From positions 27,392,897 to 27,456,896 of the forward strand of contig LS997563.1 in NCBI GenBank assembly GCA_000469685.2: a DNA stretch of 64,000 nt, given 5' to 3'. Positions within the stretch are counted from its first letter, which is position 1; each line of letters begins with the position of its first letter. Made by a program: the position numbers and the translations under genes. The DNA comes from Haemonchus contortus. Its lineage: Eukaryota; Nematoda; Chromadorea; Rhabditida; Trichostrongylidae. The notes beneath the pieces were generated by a model that was not told the origin of the DNA, ran no database searches, and was given only the letters and a program-made list of their open reading frames with translations. Below, in pieces: positions 13,298 to 23,394 of this stretch.

Positions 13298-13335
<38 letters not shown>

Positions 13336-16300
13336 AATTGTGATAGATGTGTGATAAATAGTGAGTGAATCATGTCGCAACGTGACCTGACTTGTCAGAA
13401 ATCGATTGGCCTTTTTCTACTGTTACCGCAGCCAGCCTAAACCCCTGCTGAATGGTTGATTGAAATGTTCATATGTTGAGTCGGCCAATGGCGCAGCGGT
13501 AGTGCATTTGCCTCATGTTTGCGCCTGACCTGGATTCCATATGGGTTCGGATCCCTAGTCGAACAAAGCGCTTGCAAATGCTGAAACAACAGTGCTGTCA
13601 AACAATGTGTGCTCCTCTGCGCTCATTTAACCGGTGTTTAGTGTCAGTGCCCCATAGTTTCCCTCTAATGGGAGGGGAGTACATGTTAAACAACATATAC
13701 ATCGTGAAAACAGAACACAACATATACACAGTGAAACAGTATTCATCATATCGTGGTCGTTCCATTCTGCCAGCTGTATACCAGTATGTGTCAACGGGTG
13801 GACTCGGCAACAGCGAAGGCGACGGGCCAATAGAGATCGATGGTGAGGGGTCAATTAGCTCAACGCTCGGTTAGGAGGCCATTCATCCTTCTATTATCAC
13901 AATATCAGATTCATCACATAATGGAAGTCTTTGAGTAGATGCAGAATAATTCGTTCCCGAGGAAGTGCACTTATGAAATGATTTAACAAATTCTTGAGAA
14001 GTTGATCCTGAAACCACTGTTTTGAGCTGAATTTTTCTGAATTCGATCATTACTATATCAAAATAACCATGATTTCATATGTCCTTAAAAAACTCAGAAT
14101 GAAGTTTTCTATTGAAGTGGGGAATTTAAGGTTATGTTATATCTGCGGGAAGCACCTCAGGTGCTAAACACGCACTCTTCGATCTCAATGAAAATGATGT
14201 TGCAAAATTGAAGAAATTGAAAATTCTTGACATGACAGGATTCCCCACAAGCAATTATACGGTAGTCATACGAAATACATGGCTCAAAGAAACAATAAAT
14301 GTCTAAAAATCTAGAAATTTGCTTTGCACCGCTGCTTTTAGCTGAAAATATTTAGGTTATGTCATGAAGGGTATCAAAATGATCAGGATTCTATGCTCTC
14401 CTCAATTATAACACGATGCAGGCCTTTTAAGAATCGGAAACAAAGTTTCCAATTGAAGTGGAGGGTTTACAACGCCGTCATATCCGCAAGTAACACCCCA
14501 GGTGCTGAGAGACTCAATTTTCGTTTTTCCCGAAAAGGAGAGCGAAAAATTGAGAAAACCAGAATATTATTATATATTTGGATTCTTTACAAGAAAAGCT
14601 TACCAATGGTCTTACTTTCAGCTTCATTTGAGCACTTTAGCTGGAGTTATGGGGAAGCGACGCTTTGCGACGGATTAATCCGTCGCAAACCGTCGGTTAA
14701 CCATGAATTAGTAGCAGTATTGTACTTACGGATCTCTGATGTTCCTCATATTCCAGCTGCCATTTACTCCCTTGGAAAATTGTTTGCAAGCATTTTGCAT
14801 GTTAAATGAAGACCTTAGGGTGAGTGAGTGTGATATTAATGAGCTGTTTGGGAAAACTTTTGAAAAAGTCCGTTCACATGCTCCTTATGGGAATAGCACG
14901 GACCTGGCCTGTGATATCTTCGTACACATTTCCCTCATGAGATTTAAGATTGAGATTTTTGCATGCAGCAAAAAGGTTATGAAGGAAATGAAAAAAAAAG
15001 AACGATCAAGGACTTTCTAGAACAGAAAAGAACGATAAGTTTTAAGACATAGGGCAAAGCAATTTTAAAAAGCCAGATGAGGAGAGCAGAAGACCAAAAG
15101 ACTTTTAACAGTAATTTTTTGCGCTATTTTTACATATTTTGCATTTTTGTGCTATCTATGATAGAAAAGCAGCTAAGAAACTTCAGCTTTTTCAGAGATC
15201 AGCCTAATCCAGGGATTTAGTGTAGTGCTCACTTTATTGACTCTTGTCTTATTGTCTTATGGGATAACAGTCGCTGCGGGACCTACACTTTGGTCGATAG
15301 ATGGTGATCGAATTAACCACGGCTTACCTTGCTTTCACATCGCATGGAAAATCGACGTTCTTGATCGATTTTCGCTTGTTTCAGTTGTGCTTTCAATTTA
15401 ACCAGAGTTTTGAAGTTGATGAGTGTTAGAAGGAAGAACGGCACGAATACGGTCACGATATTCCGTATCCAAAACCGATAGACAGTTCCATAAAGTGGTT
15501 TCGAATTGATGGCCGTCATATCCACATAGAATTCGTTTACCGTTTGCTGAAACTTTCCTTGTTGACTACTGCTACTGCATTGTATAATAGTAATATTACA
15601 GGTGGAACTTGGTTCACTGCAAGAAAAGAAGAAGGGACAGGAATCGAATGAGAATCCCATATCGTTACGTTGTAACCCTTGAAGATCACAGGCTTTCCGA
15701 GTTTAGGTAGTTTTCCCCTCGAAGGGCTTAGTTTTTATCGGAAGAAAGGCTGGAACAAAAACAGGTAGTAGGGTGCGCCTTACCTATTCTTGGGAATTTG
15801 CGAACTGATATGCCTAGCATAAGGATTTTGTGTAAAATAGCGCAGGCGAAAGTAGATATTACTTTTTATGCTGACCCTTTTTCTATCTCCGTCTGCGCTC
15901 TCTTACCCTACGAGTCGTCAATTACGCAACCAGGACACGCCTTTCAAAACCTGAAACTGCATGGGGTTTCTGGTGGATCAGGGGTATCGCTGAGATTGAC
16001 GAATTTGATTGATTTGAGAACGTACGGATCATGCAGAGTGGATTTGTCGTGAATGAAGGAACCCTTCATCTAAGAGAAAAGCCTAAGGATATCCCCAGCT
16101 CAAGATGTTTCATACTGCATCCTGATACCGACGAACGAATTCATTCGCATTCTACCACTTTATTGGGAACTTCTCCGATTAAATCTAAGGTTGAGTATAG
16201 GCGACTGATTTCGGGACGTGTTTTTCGAAATTTCTACTTTCATATTCGTTTGCATAGCCTTTTTACGACGCTTTTTGCTCTGAGAAATACTTGTTCTGAA

Positions 16301-19300
16301 TGCTTCATCATACCCGGAAAGGGAACGTCAGTCCGTTGGAATCACTCGATAGCCATGCTCAACGCATTTTTCGACATTTGCATGGAAATCAGTTGAGAAT
16401 CATAGATGGGACTGATGTCACACCTCGCGATGATAAAAACTTCAAATTCCCCTTTCAAAGTTTCACTGCTGTGGAACTAGTTCGCGTCTGATTTCCGTAT
16501 TTTCATCTTATTCAGGTCTTCTCGGTAATACAGAAGAAAGAAAGGAGCTGGGAATGAAATTCTTTCTCTACATGGTTTCTCGATTAGAATTTCATTCAAT
16601 TTCAGAATTTGATATCTCCACCCACCTGGCATGATTCATCATCGTCTGGGAAGATGTCAAGTTCCAGAAAAATTCCGCCTTTAGTGACTAATGCTACCAG
16701 AAACGATATCACGCAGGCGGTGCCTCGATGTCGTTGAAAACGTTTCAGATAAGGAGATCGTATAGTAATGAGATAGCGCTCGTATAGCGCACAGATCAGG
16801 ACGAAACTGAAACGGAACTGATTTTTATCCGAGGTAATAGAATTTTCAAAGAGGTCAAAGTATTTTTTGCTCGATGATTGACTTCTTGGGATGTGCTTAT
16901 GCGTTTGGGTTCGACCTAGAATGGTGGTCGTGTTTGAATGCGTATTTGGTTCATACATTGTGAATAGCTGTGGCAATCTCACGTGCGATTCGGCCCCTTT
17001 TTTCTTCTGTTGAGTCTGGGACAAATGAAAATATCCAAGAGAGAGCAGGTATTACTAGATCTGGTTCCCGGGGGGGGGGGGTTCTTCTGTTCCCTGGTTT
17101 TTTCTTTCTGGGCGACTCATGTCTTGTTTCAAAAACGGATATCCATTAACTTCTAATATGGGAGTCTTTGACAGATGTCCTGTTTTCATTTGCAGAGGTG
17201 TAGTGGCAAATGGCGTACTATCACATACGCATGGCCACGGGTTCGAATCCCGCATCGTTGTTCGCCACGGCCAACCAAGCCTTCCATTCTTCCGGGGTCG
17301 GGTTATCTGACTCTAGACTCGTCTGGGAGGATAAAAACACTGATCTGTACATCGGCTGGTCACCGTGAATCATTGAGCAGGCTATATGCGCATTCAGTAC
17401 GCCACTACATATGGTTCTGAATGGTAATCGAATGTGAGGGTGCATCCCGCAGACGGGATTGATCAACATCAAAGACTTTAATCCTTAATCCTTTAATTTA
17501 ATCACAGAATTATTAATTTGATTCCAGTGATTATGTAGAAGGAATATTTCCCTCGTTTCACTGATTTCAGGGACGATGACTAGATATTAATTCCAGATTC
17601 AGTTATGTTGATGTAGATTTCAAAAATGAAAAACATTTTTGGTCAGATTCAATAAGCGCTATGTTTTTTGAGGTGAGATTGTTAATTGATTTTTTATTGA
17701 CAATCAATTTAACTTGTACATTTGACTGTTCAGATAATCTGAAAATTCTCTCAAAAAGGTCTGCCTAACCTTCCAGAATATTTTTTTACCCTATCAAAGG
17801 GCGGATTACTCCGGTTGATGGGTCCCTTGGGAGAAGAGAAATTGGCCATAAAGTGATCTTGCTTCGAGGGGCTCTGTCGTTTCCCTTTCCGTAGCTCATT
17901 CCACATTCTAATCATTTCCAAAAGGGAATAACTAATTCTTAGCGACTACAAGCCCTTGCTTACGCAAACGATTTCCGAATTTCGGACTTCAAGTCCTCAT
18001 TTTGGACTTCAATTCCTCAAAATTGGCTTTTTCGAGGTACTTCGGCTTGAATCGAAGTGGGACGATTTCCTTGATAGTTTTTCCAACATTACGATTGGAT
18101 GTCTTCAAGTGGTCATTCAACATTTCATTTGTCACAGCTTCCTCTTGAAGGCTTCAACAAAATGGCCTACACGAAAAGGAAAAACGTTTTCAATGAAAAA
18201 CGGGATTGCCGTGGTATTTCACATATAATGTAAGAGCATGTCCGTCTAGGATCGTTCAGTACGTCACTTGTAACAACGGCAAATGATGACAAGCGTTTGA
18301 CAGCGTATGCCTGCCAAGTAGCTTCAGAATTCACTGGGAAACGATGACAGCAGATGTCATCGAGATATGGTGTTCTGTGATGTGCCACGCCATCCACATT
18401 CCCTTTATAGTCATGGAAACTGGCTTTCTTTGTCGGCGGTACGGTAGCCGACGAAAGTGGAAGTTCCATCAGGTTTTTTTTATCCTTAAATTCATCACCG
18501 CCTGGTATCAGGAAAGGAACGAGGGCTCTTCTGGAGTGGTGGGTTATCAATTCTTACTATCTTGGGCTTCGTTAGTGAAATCAGTGGTCACCGCTCCTTG
18601 GCCAGTCAGTAGTCCAGGCAGTCCCACAAGTTTCATGAGACAGAGGCAAAACGCTTAGACCACTTCGGAAAACGGCTCCGTACAGCTTCGCACTCCTGCT
18701 CTCCTGATGTAACTATTTATACATCATCAAACGTTGGGGGAGTAGTTTTGAACAAATATTTTTTTTTGGGAGGGGGGGAGGGGAGGAGTGGTTTCCTTAC
18801 GAGAAGAATAAGTTCTTTTTATAGGTCTATTCGTAATACCGTGCATTACTGGTCTGAATTGAGAAGATATTTCTGAGGATTTTAGTCAGAAAGATAGCTT
18901 GGCTTAGCATATCCAGAGAATTCCTGGCTTTAGCTCTTTCCCTATCCTCTAACCTTCACATCTCCCTTCGATTATCAGAAAACAAGCGGCGCAGTGTAAT
19001 TTCAGTTCGACGCGGAGTTCCGCGTGTAGAAAACGGCTCGCTGCGCGTCAATTGTCTGAGAGGCTCGTGTTACCCCTGCGTTTACCACAAGCAGATAGTA
19101 GTTATCAAGGAAACTCGAAATTACCTGGCTGCAGTCATTGTAACATGTGTGAGACCAAGTAGGTAGACGAAATAGCTCCACCAAAGACTTGCTAGCAGTA
19201 CAGAATTCAACCAGTCCTGCAAAAGTACAGTAATGCCATAGAGTCCATCAGTGAATGAATAATTTCAATAATATTGCTCGATGACTACTTTCTTAATTAA

Positions 19301-21855
19301 TCAATTGAATTAACAAGAGTTTTTTTTTCCAAAGTACAAGAAGTTCCGAAACATTTTCGGCGAATACAAGCTGAAAGAATCAACAGAGTCGTTTTGCCGA
19401 ATGTGAGATAGGAGGCGGGTTTTTCCGTAGGGGGCGTGTTTTTTCGAGTAGTTGAAGGAAAATTAGTAGGCAGAGTAGTAATGACAGGGTCATTGACCGA
19501 ATAGAATCTTGTTTTTGTGGTTTTCCTGGTGTTGGGATGTACTGTAGCTTACGGTCGGTGAGTTTTTTGATAGTTATCGTGAGAGCATTGGAACCATTTC
19601 AAGTATTATCACATTACTCGCTCTTCAGGCACGTGGGGTCTGTCCGAAAAGACTTTTGACAACCCTACGTGTTACTGATCCGAGTCTGTTTTGGACTGTT
19701 CTCGGCATGGACCAACAACTACGTGGCATAATGAATAACAATATTAACTCTGTCTTACATTAACATCCACAAACGAGACCATTTTTCACGATGAGATGGT
19801 CCCTTCCTCTAGACCCTCAAGAATAAGCTATTCAAGAAAAAGGCTTTCCTCCGTGAACCGTGCCCGCTTAAAGGGGTATGAATCAATTTCAGGTCAATAA
19901 AAAAGGGTTCCTGATCAATGAACTCATTTCCTGTTTACCACGTGGTTGGCCTAAATGAACGATGATGCTATGTAGGGGCTATTAATCGTAGCGAGACTTT
20001 TCAACGATTTTTGGTCTGTAGGCTAAAAAGAGAACGAAAACTGAAAGACAATGTGATTGAGCTTCTCTCAGCTTGTTGTTTTCGAGGGAATAGTTGTAGC
20101 TATTTGTTGTTCTTCATTCTGGAGTGAGGATTGGTATTTCTGGCTGCAAGGTTTTTCATGAGAGCCAAAAGTTTAATAGCTTATGAGGCTGCACATAGAA
20201 GTGGTCATTAAAAAATTGCACTCTTAGCGGCCTTTTTACTCTATTTCATCAAAATTGAAAATAAGTTCTATTTTTGCTTTTATGCCTAGTAATCAGGTCC
20301 CCATACGCTGCCGAGTGAATTGCTTTTCGAGCCATAAGCTGAAATCTTAAAGCTCCGTGGGACATGCTCCAGAGATGGTAATGCGGTTCCAAGATATTTG
20401 GTCTGTTTTTGCCCCAGGAATTGTACCAATGCTAATTCAAAGTGATGTCTGAACGGCAGCTGTTTAAACCAGATACGAATGAAATACATGAACCATACTA
20501 GGCATTGACTTATACTGTAGGTCCCTATATTCGATTTTTTTTGGTCGTTTTTGGAAAAAAAAATGCCTAATTCTATTTTTCACGAATAACAATTCAGTTA
20601 TAATGCTTTTAAAAGGAGTTGAAAACTGTAATGACTGAGTAAAATGCTTTGAAAAGGAGTTGGAAACTGTAACAGCTGAGGCATAATGAAGTACAATCAG
20701 TATGGTTGGCAGGGTATTGATAACATTGGTGATAAATCAAAAATGAATGAATAAATTTTATAGTCGAGTGAAATGGGCAAAGTAATCGTTATGAGAATTA
20801 ATTTGGGTGCTATTCTACTACTACACCCCAAAACTCAAAAGTTTAATTTTCGATGAAACTTCGCCTATAGGGGTAATCCGATGCCCTGATAACGAATATG
20901 ACCTTTACTTTTGGCGCTGGCGCCATTTGGCACCAATTGGCGCCAATTTGGCGTCAAGTGTGTTTTCACCAAATTTGCTAAAATCTTGCGTTTAGGGGTT
21001 ATTTGTGGTCCTGATAACGATTATAACATTCATTTCTGGCGCTGGCGCCATTTGGCTTCAATTGGCGCCAATTTGGCGCCAATTGGAGCCAAATGGCGCT
21101 AACGGAAAAAATGAAGGTCATGTTCGTTATCAGGGCATCGGATTACCCCTATAGGCGAAGTTTCATCGAAAATTAAAATTTTGAGTTTTTGGGGGTGTGA
21201 CATGTAGAATAGTTCTGGGGGTGTAATAGTAGAATAGCACCTTAATTTGTAATGAATAATCGAATTATAATCAAATACTATCAGTAAAATCATGGATTTG
21301 ATCATGAGAGTAGAGTGAGGTTAAAGCAAAACTGCTAGAGCGGTCCTATTCGATCATGACTAACCTTTAGACTGTCGACAAGAATGACTGGCACGTAACA
21401 CATTGAAATAATGGTATCGAATAGGCTGAGAATAAGTAGAAACTGCAAATATACAAATGTAATCACGGTAAAATCTTGTTGGCTACGGAATTTTTTCGAT
21501 ACAGTTTCTGCTATACTGTAGCTTTTCTTATTTTCCGTAAATACAAAGCTATCAGTAGAAGTCAGTGCACCAAAAACTGAAACTGTCAATGTCTTGTAAT
21601 CTTACATAGAATCTCGGTATTGTTTTTTATTGACCTATTATAGCTGCCCTACGGTACGTCGCCGTTCCCATTCTGTGGTGCCCTTCAGCCCCCAACAGGG
21701 CTTCTGTATCGCCTTCATTACGAATTTGGCAATCCAAGAAGTAAAATATGGGAAAATACTTACTTGAAAATAGCATTGGAAACATTTTTTGCTTCTTATC
21801 AAGCAATAAAATAGTATGCAATTATTGACCACTGAGACAATGGAGATGATTGAAC
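9655..21855 (-). CDS. Rhodopsin-class GPCR, nematode peptide-receptor type (5' end not found)
   Basis: Eight minus-strand exons (21764-21855, 21365-21442, 19125-19216, 16626-16806, 15328-15546, 10510-10631, 10352-10436, 9655-9699) join with matching phases and good splice sites, giving 303 residues with all seven membrane helices. It should be a plasma-membrane receptor signalling through G proteins. The TM3 end carries YERYLITIRSPYL (E/DRY motif present as ERY), ECL2 contains a single Cys (DDDESC), TM5 is followed by a basic third loop, TM6 carries LLYLLANLPNVIVTAWEF and TM7 ends MRMPIYM in place of NPxxY. The Cys usual at the start of TM3 (25 residues before the Arg of ERY) is Phe. The overall pattern resembles the nematode B0563.6/FMRFamide-receptor-like group, from memory of the family; the ligand is unknown. 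The TM1 exon starts with two bases of a split codon, so at least one upstream exon with the N-terminus and start is missing. The last small exon is less certain than the rest. Confidence 0.88.
10263..10348. repeat. Two-copy tandem repeat in the last GPCR intron
   Basis: A unit of about 45 bases containing CGAGGTTTGAGTA and AAGTAATAGAAAT occurs twice in a row with a few differences, directly after the donor of the TM7 exon. Confidence 0.8.
10352..10436 (-). CDS. GPCR exon: TM7
   Basis: Acceptor AATTTTTCAG, 85 bases, donor ATG|GTACGA. Starts with the last base of a split Glu codon and encodes FYAFYMFSTDLVSLLVVAAC then AMRMPIYM. The MPIY end occupies the NPxxY position. Confidence 0.88.
10510..10631 (-). 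CDS. GPCR exon: TM6
   Basis: Acceptor CCATTTCAG, 122 bases, donor GA|GTACGT. Encodes SKVRSATWTLLLVCLLYLLA, then NLPNVIVTAWEFID and the third outer loop. The 73-base intron to the TM7 exon preserves phase (2 bases + 1 base). Confidence 0.92.
12634..12717 (-). repeat. tRNA-like module (left arm of palindrome)
   Basis: Inverted copy of the module at 13481-13562: A-box-like TGGCGCAGCGGTAGTGC and B-box-like GGTTCGGATCC. A- to B-box spacing is about 10 bases longer than in a true tRNA, so this is a SINE head or tRNA relic and not a functional tRNA. Confidence 0.65.
13301..13332. repeat. (AT)16 microsatellite in the palindrome spacer
   Basis: Uninterrupted AT dinucleotides, themselves self-complementary, lying close to the right arm. 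Confidence 0.95.
13481..13562 (+). repeat. tRNA-like module (right arm of palindrome)
   Basis: A-box-like TGGCGCAGCGGTAGTGC at 13489-13505 and B-box-like GGTTCGGATCC at 13544-13554. It differs from the abundant SINE family elsewhere in the window, so it points to a second tRNA-derived repeat family. Confidence 0.65.
15328..15546 (-). CDS. GPCR exon: second outer loop, TM5, third inner loop
   Basis: Acceptor AAGTTTCAG, 219 bases, donor AAG|GTAAGC, phase 0 at both ends. Encodes NEFYVDMTAINSKPLYGTVY, RFWIRNIVTVFVPFFLLTLI and a basic loop (KTLVKLKAQLKQAK). A stronger-looking acceptor at 15617 would break phase with the preceding exon, so the inner acceptor was chosen. Confidence 0.88.
16626..16806 (-). 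CDS. GPCR exon: TM3 end, ERY motif, TM4
   Basis: Acceptor CCGTTTCAG, 181 bases, donor CAG|GTGGGT. Encodes FVLICALYERYLITIRSPYL, then RGTACVISFLVALVTKGGIF and the acidic loop DIFPDDDESCQ. The first base completes a Ser codon begun in the previous exon. Confidence 0.92.
17194..17470 (+). repeat. tRNA-derived SINE, near full length (in GPCR intron)
   Basis: Head with A box (AGGTGTAGTGGCAAATGG) and B box (GGGTTCGAATCCC), then the family body (CTCGTCTGGGAGGATAAAA, TGTACATCGGCTGG) and tail ending CAGACGGGATTGATCAAC. It lies in the intron between the TM3 and TM3/4 exons, antisense to the receptor. Confidence 0.88.
19125..19216 (-). CDS. GPCR exon: first outer loop and TM3 start
   Basis: Acceptor ACTTTTGCAG, 92 bases, donor CCAG|GTAATT. 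Encodes DWLNSVLLASLWWSYFVYLL, then GLTHVTMTAA and two bases of a Ser codon finished in the next exon. The residue at the conserved TM3 Cys position is Phe. Confidence 0.9.
20601..20682. repeat. Two-copy 41-base tandem repeat
   Basis: The unit with AATGCTTTTAAAAGGAGTT and GAAAACTGTAA is repeated once with a few changes, within the GPCR intron between TM2 and TM3 exons. Confidence 0.75.
20806..21241. mobile_element. Palindromic MITE with GGCGCC-rich core (in GPCR intron)
   Basis: The two ends are inverted copies starting GGTGCTATTCTACTA, followed by mirrored ACACCCC, GATGAAACTTCGCCTATAGG and GATGCCCTGATAACGA segments. The core holds repeated TTGGCGCCAA palindromes. The left arm also has a partial direct copy near 21000-21060, so the element was rearranged. 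It carries no transposase and probably moved with proteins supplied elsewhere. Confidence 0.85.
21365..21442 (-). CDS. GPCR exon: TM2
   Basis: Acceptor TATATTTGCAG, 78 bases, donor AAAG|GTTAGT, phase 0 at both ends. Encodes FLLILSLFDTIISMCYVPVI and LVDSLK, a typical TM2 with a central Asp. Confidence 0.9.
21764..21855 (-). CDS. GPCR exon: TM1 and first inner loop
   Basis: Acceptor TTTTCTTTCAG, 92 bases, donor CAA|GTAAGTA. Encodes SIISIVSVVNNCILFYCLIR then SKKCFQCYFQ. It begins with two bases of a split codon, so a further exon upstream must supply the signal/N-terminal part. Confidence 0.88.
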
Positions 21856-23392
21856 CTGAAAGAAAAGTGTTAACGCACAAAAAATTTGAATATCTATAAA
21901 GTAGCCTTTTCTTTTTATGTCCAGGTTTTCGAAAAAATTTTATTTCTCTCTTCATCTCCTTGAAATTTCTAATTCTTATCAAGTAAGTTTTAACTGTTCT
22001 GTTCTTTTCTGTCCATTTATTTCATGAAAACTTTGCAGAATGACATTGACATTCAAAGTAATGCCAAAAAGAAATCACTTCCGAAATATGAAATTTTCTT
22101 TTTATTATTGACTCTATCTCAAGGTCAGTTTATACTCATGATGACATGGATTTAAGTACACTTTCAAAAGTTAAAACAAAAACTTTCTAGCATCTATCAA
22201 TTTTTCTTTTTTTTTGATTTTTATACTTAGAATCAGGCGACAAATTCATAAGTTTCCCGGTGAGCCTTCAGGAAAATGGCACCTCAAAAGACTCTAACCT
22301 TCTGAATAAGTAAAGAGTGAAAAGAAGTTGTAATGAGCATGGGCCATGACCCTTTCGGGATGCGCCGTGCAATATGTATATACCGTTTTTCCTCTGATAA
22401 AAATGCAATTAAATGCTTCTCCAGCATACTTGTTCAAAAGGGCTTGACAGACTAGAATTAACAATGAGTACTTTTTGTGATTCTGGATTTCAATGTGAAC
22501 TTCCTCTTCATTGTTGAATTTTGAAATTCTCCTCCTTCCGTTAATTATGGAAAATGTTGCATGATGTTCAGATTTCGGAAAGCTTGGTCAACTCACCTAA
22601 TTTCAGCAGATTACAAATATCCTTCGATTAATTTTGTTTGACACCTATTAGAAGTTTGCTGGAACGAAAGTTCAGACAAGAATATTGATTCCATATTTTC
22701 AGGGGAAATACATCTTTTTTCGAAGGTTCAACGAAGTTGAATGCTGTTCAAGACGTACATGAACCAAACAGGCCCTTTATCAAGCTGAAAATGGCAGCAT
22801 GCGTCTTATATCGGAGTTCTGAGAGGTGAGCGCTTTTCTTTTTCGATATAGTCAAGGGTGATTCTCCCTTTAACTGTCACCGCTTCCTACCGTTACTCGT
22901 ATTCTCATTGACCTGTGCCAATGGAAGTATCTCAAGATGGTTTGTGAAGATTGTTGGTTGTTTGAACGAATCAGACAGAGAAATCGGGATCCCATCTGTT
23001 GTTATGTCCATACTTTCCAGCCAGATTTCTTCCAGCACCTGATAACTACCTAGATAATCTTAGGGTACTGTAGTAGCTGATTAATGTTCGCAGAGAAAGG
23101 TAGAAGTTGATAATCCTGTTAGCCACTTATCTCTGTCTTAGTTATCGCAGGATTAGCTTAAGCCTATTGAGAGAACATGGAACGGAAAGTTTACGTCATG
23201 TTGTAAATAGGCACAATCAAAGAGCAGACTTTTATGTGTTGCTGACTCATTTACAGCTTCCCACCTAGTCTAGGTAGCATTTCTTGGTAACCTTTTGAAA
23301 CAGTTTGATTGCTAAAGAAAGAATTCCGCTGAATTTGTACAAGGTGGTAACTTAATATCGGATAAGGGCAAGGGCGGTTGGAGAATTCTTGG
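21856..23392. other. Upstream GPCR intron or 5' flank; no exon identified
   Basis: The missing N-terminal exon of the receptor should lie on the minus strand in or beyond this stretch. I found no ATG-led frame ending in a donor with the required one-base overhang that I would defend. Confidence 0.4.
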
Positions 23393-23394
23393 TA

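Larger units (their letters stand above)
11455..14725. repeat. 3.27-kb palindrome inside the TM5-TM6 intron
   Basis: The left arm (11455 to about 12834) and the right arm (about 13361 to 14725) are reverse complements with only scattered differences visible. The left arm is 15 bases longer because of one insertion in the segment near 12110. The spacer is about 530 bases and includes an (AT)16 run. Each arm tip carries a perfect 26-base palindrome (11491-11516, 14664-14689; core GACGGATTAATCCGTC), and each arm carries a tRNA-like module. Open frames in the arms appear in mirror image on both strands and match no family. Either a long-TIR/foldback transposon or a recent inverted duplication; no clear target duplication was seen. 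Confidence 0.93.

Noticed and set aside
13301..13332. Possible replication origin at the AT run
   Set aside because: A plain AT microsatellite in a palindrome spacer; nothing else supports an origin.
11540..14809. Open frames of 70-138 codons in the palindrome arms
   Set aside because: They appear in mirror image on both strands because the DNA is palindromic, have no family motif, and differ by frameshifting changes between arms.
15547..15616. Longer version of the TM5 exon using the acceptor CTTTTCTTGCAG
   Set aside because: It starts in a phase that does not join the TM4 exon, and the inner acceptor AAGTTTCAG gives a clean phase-0 join and a normal loop length.
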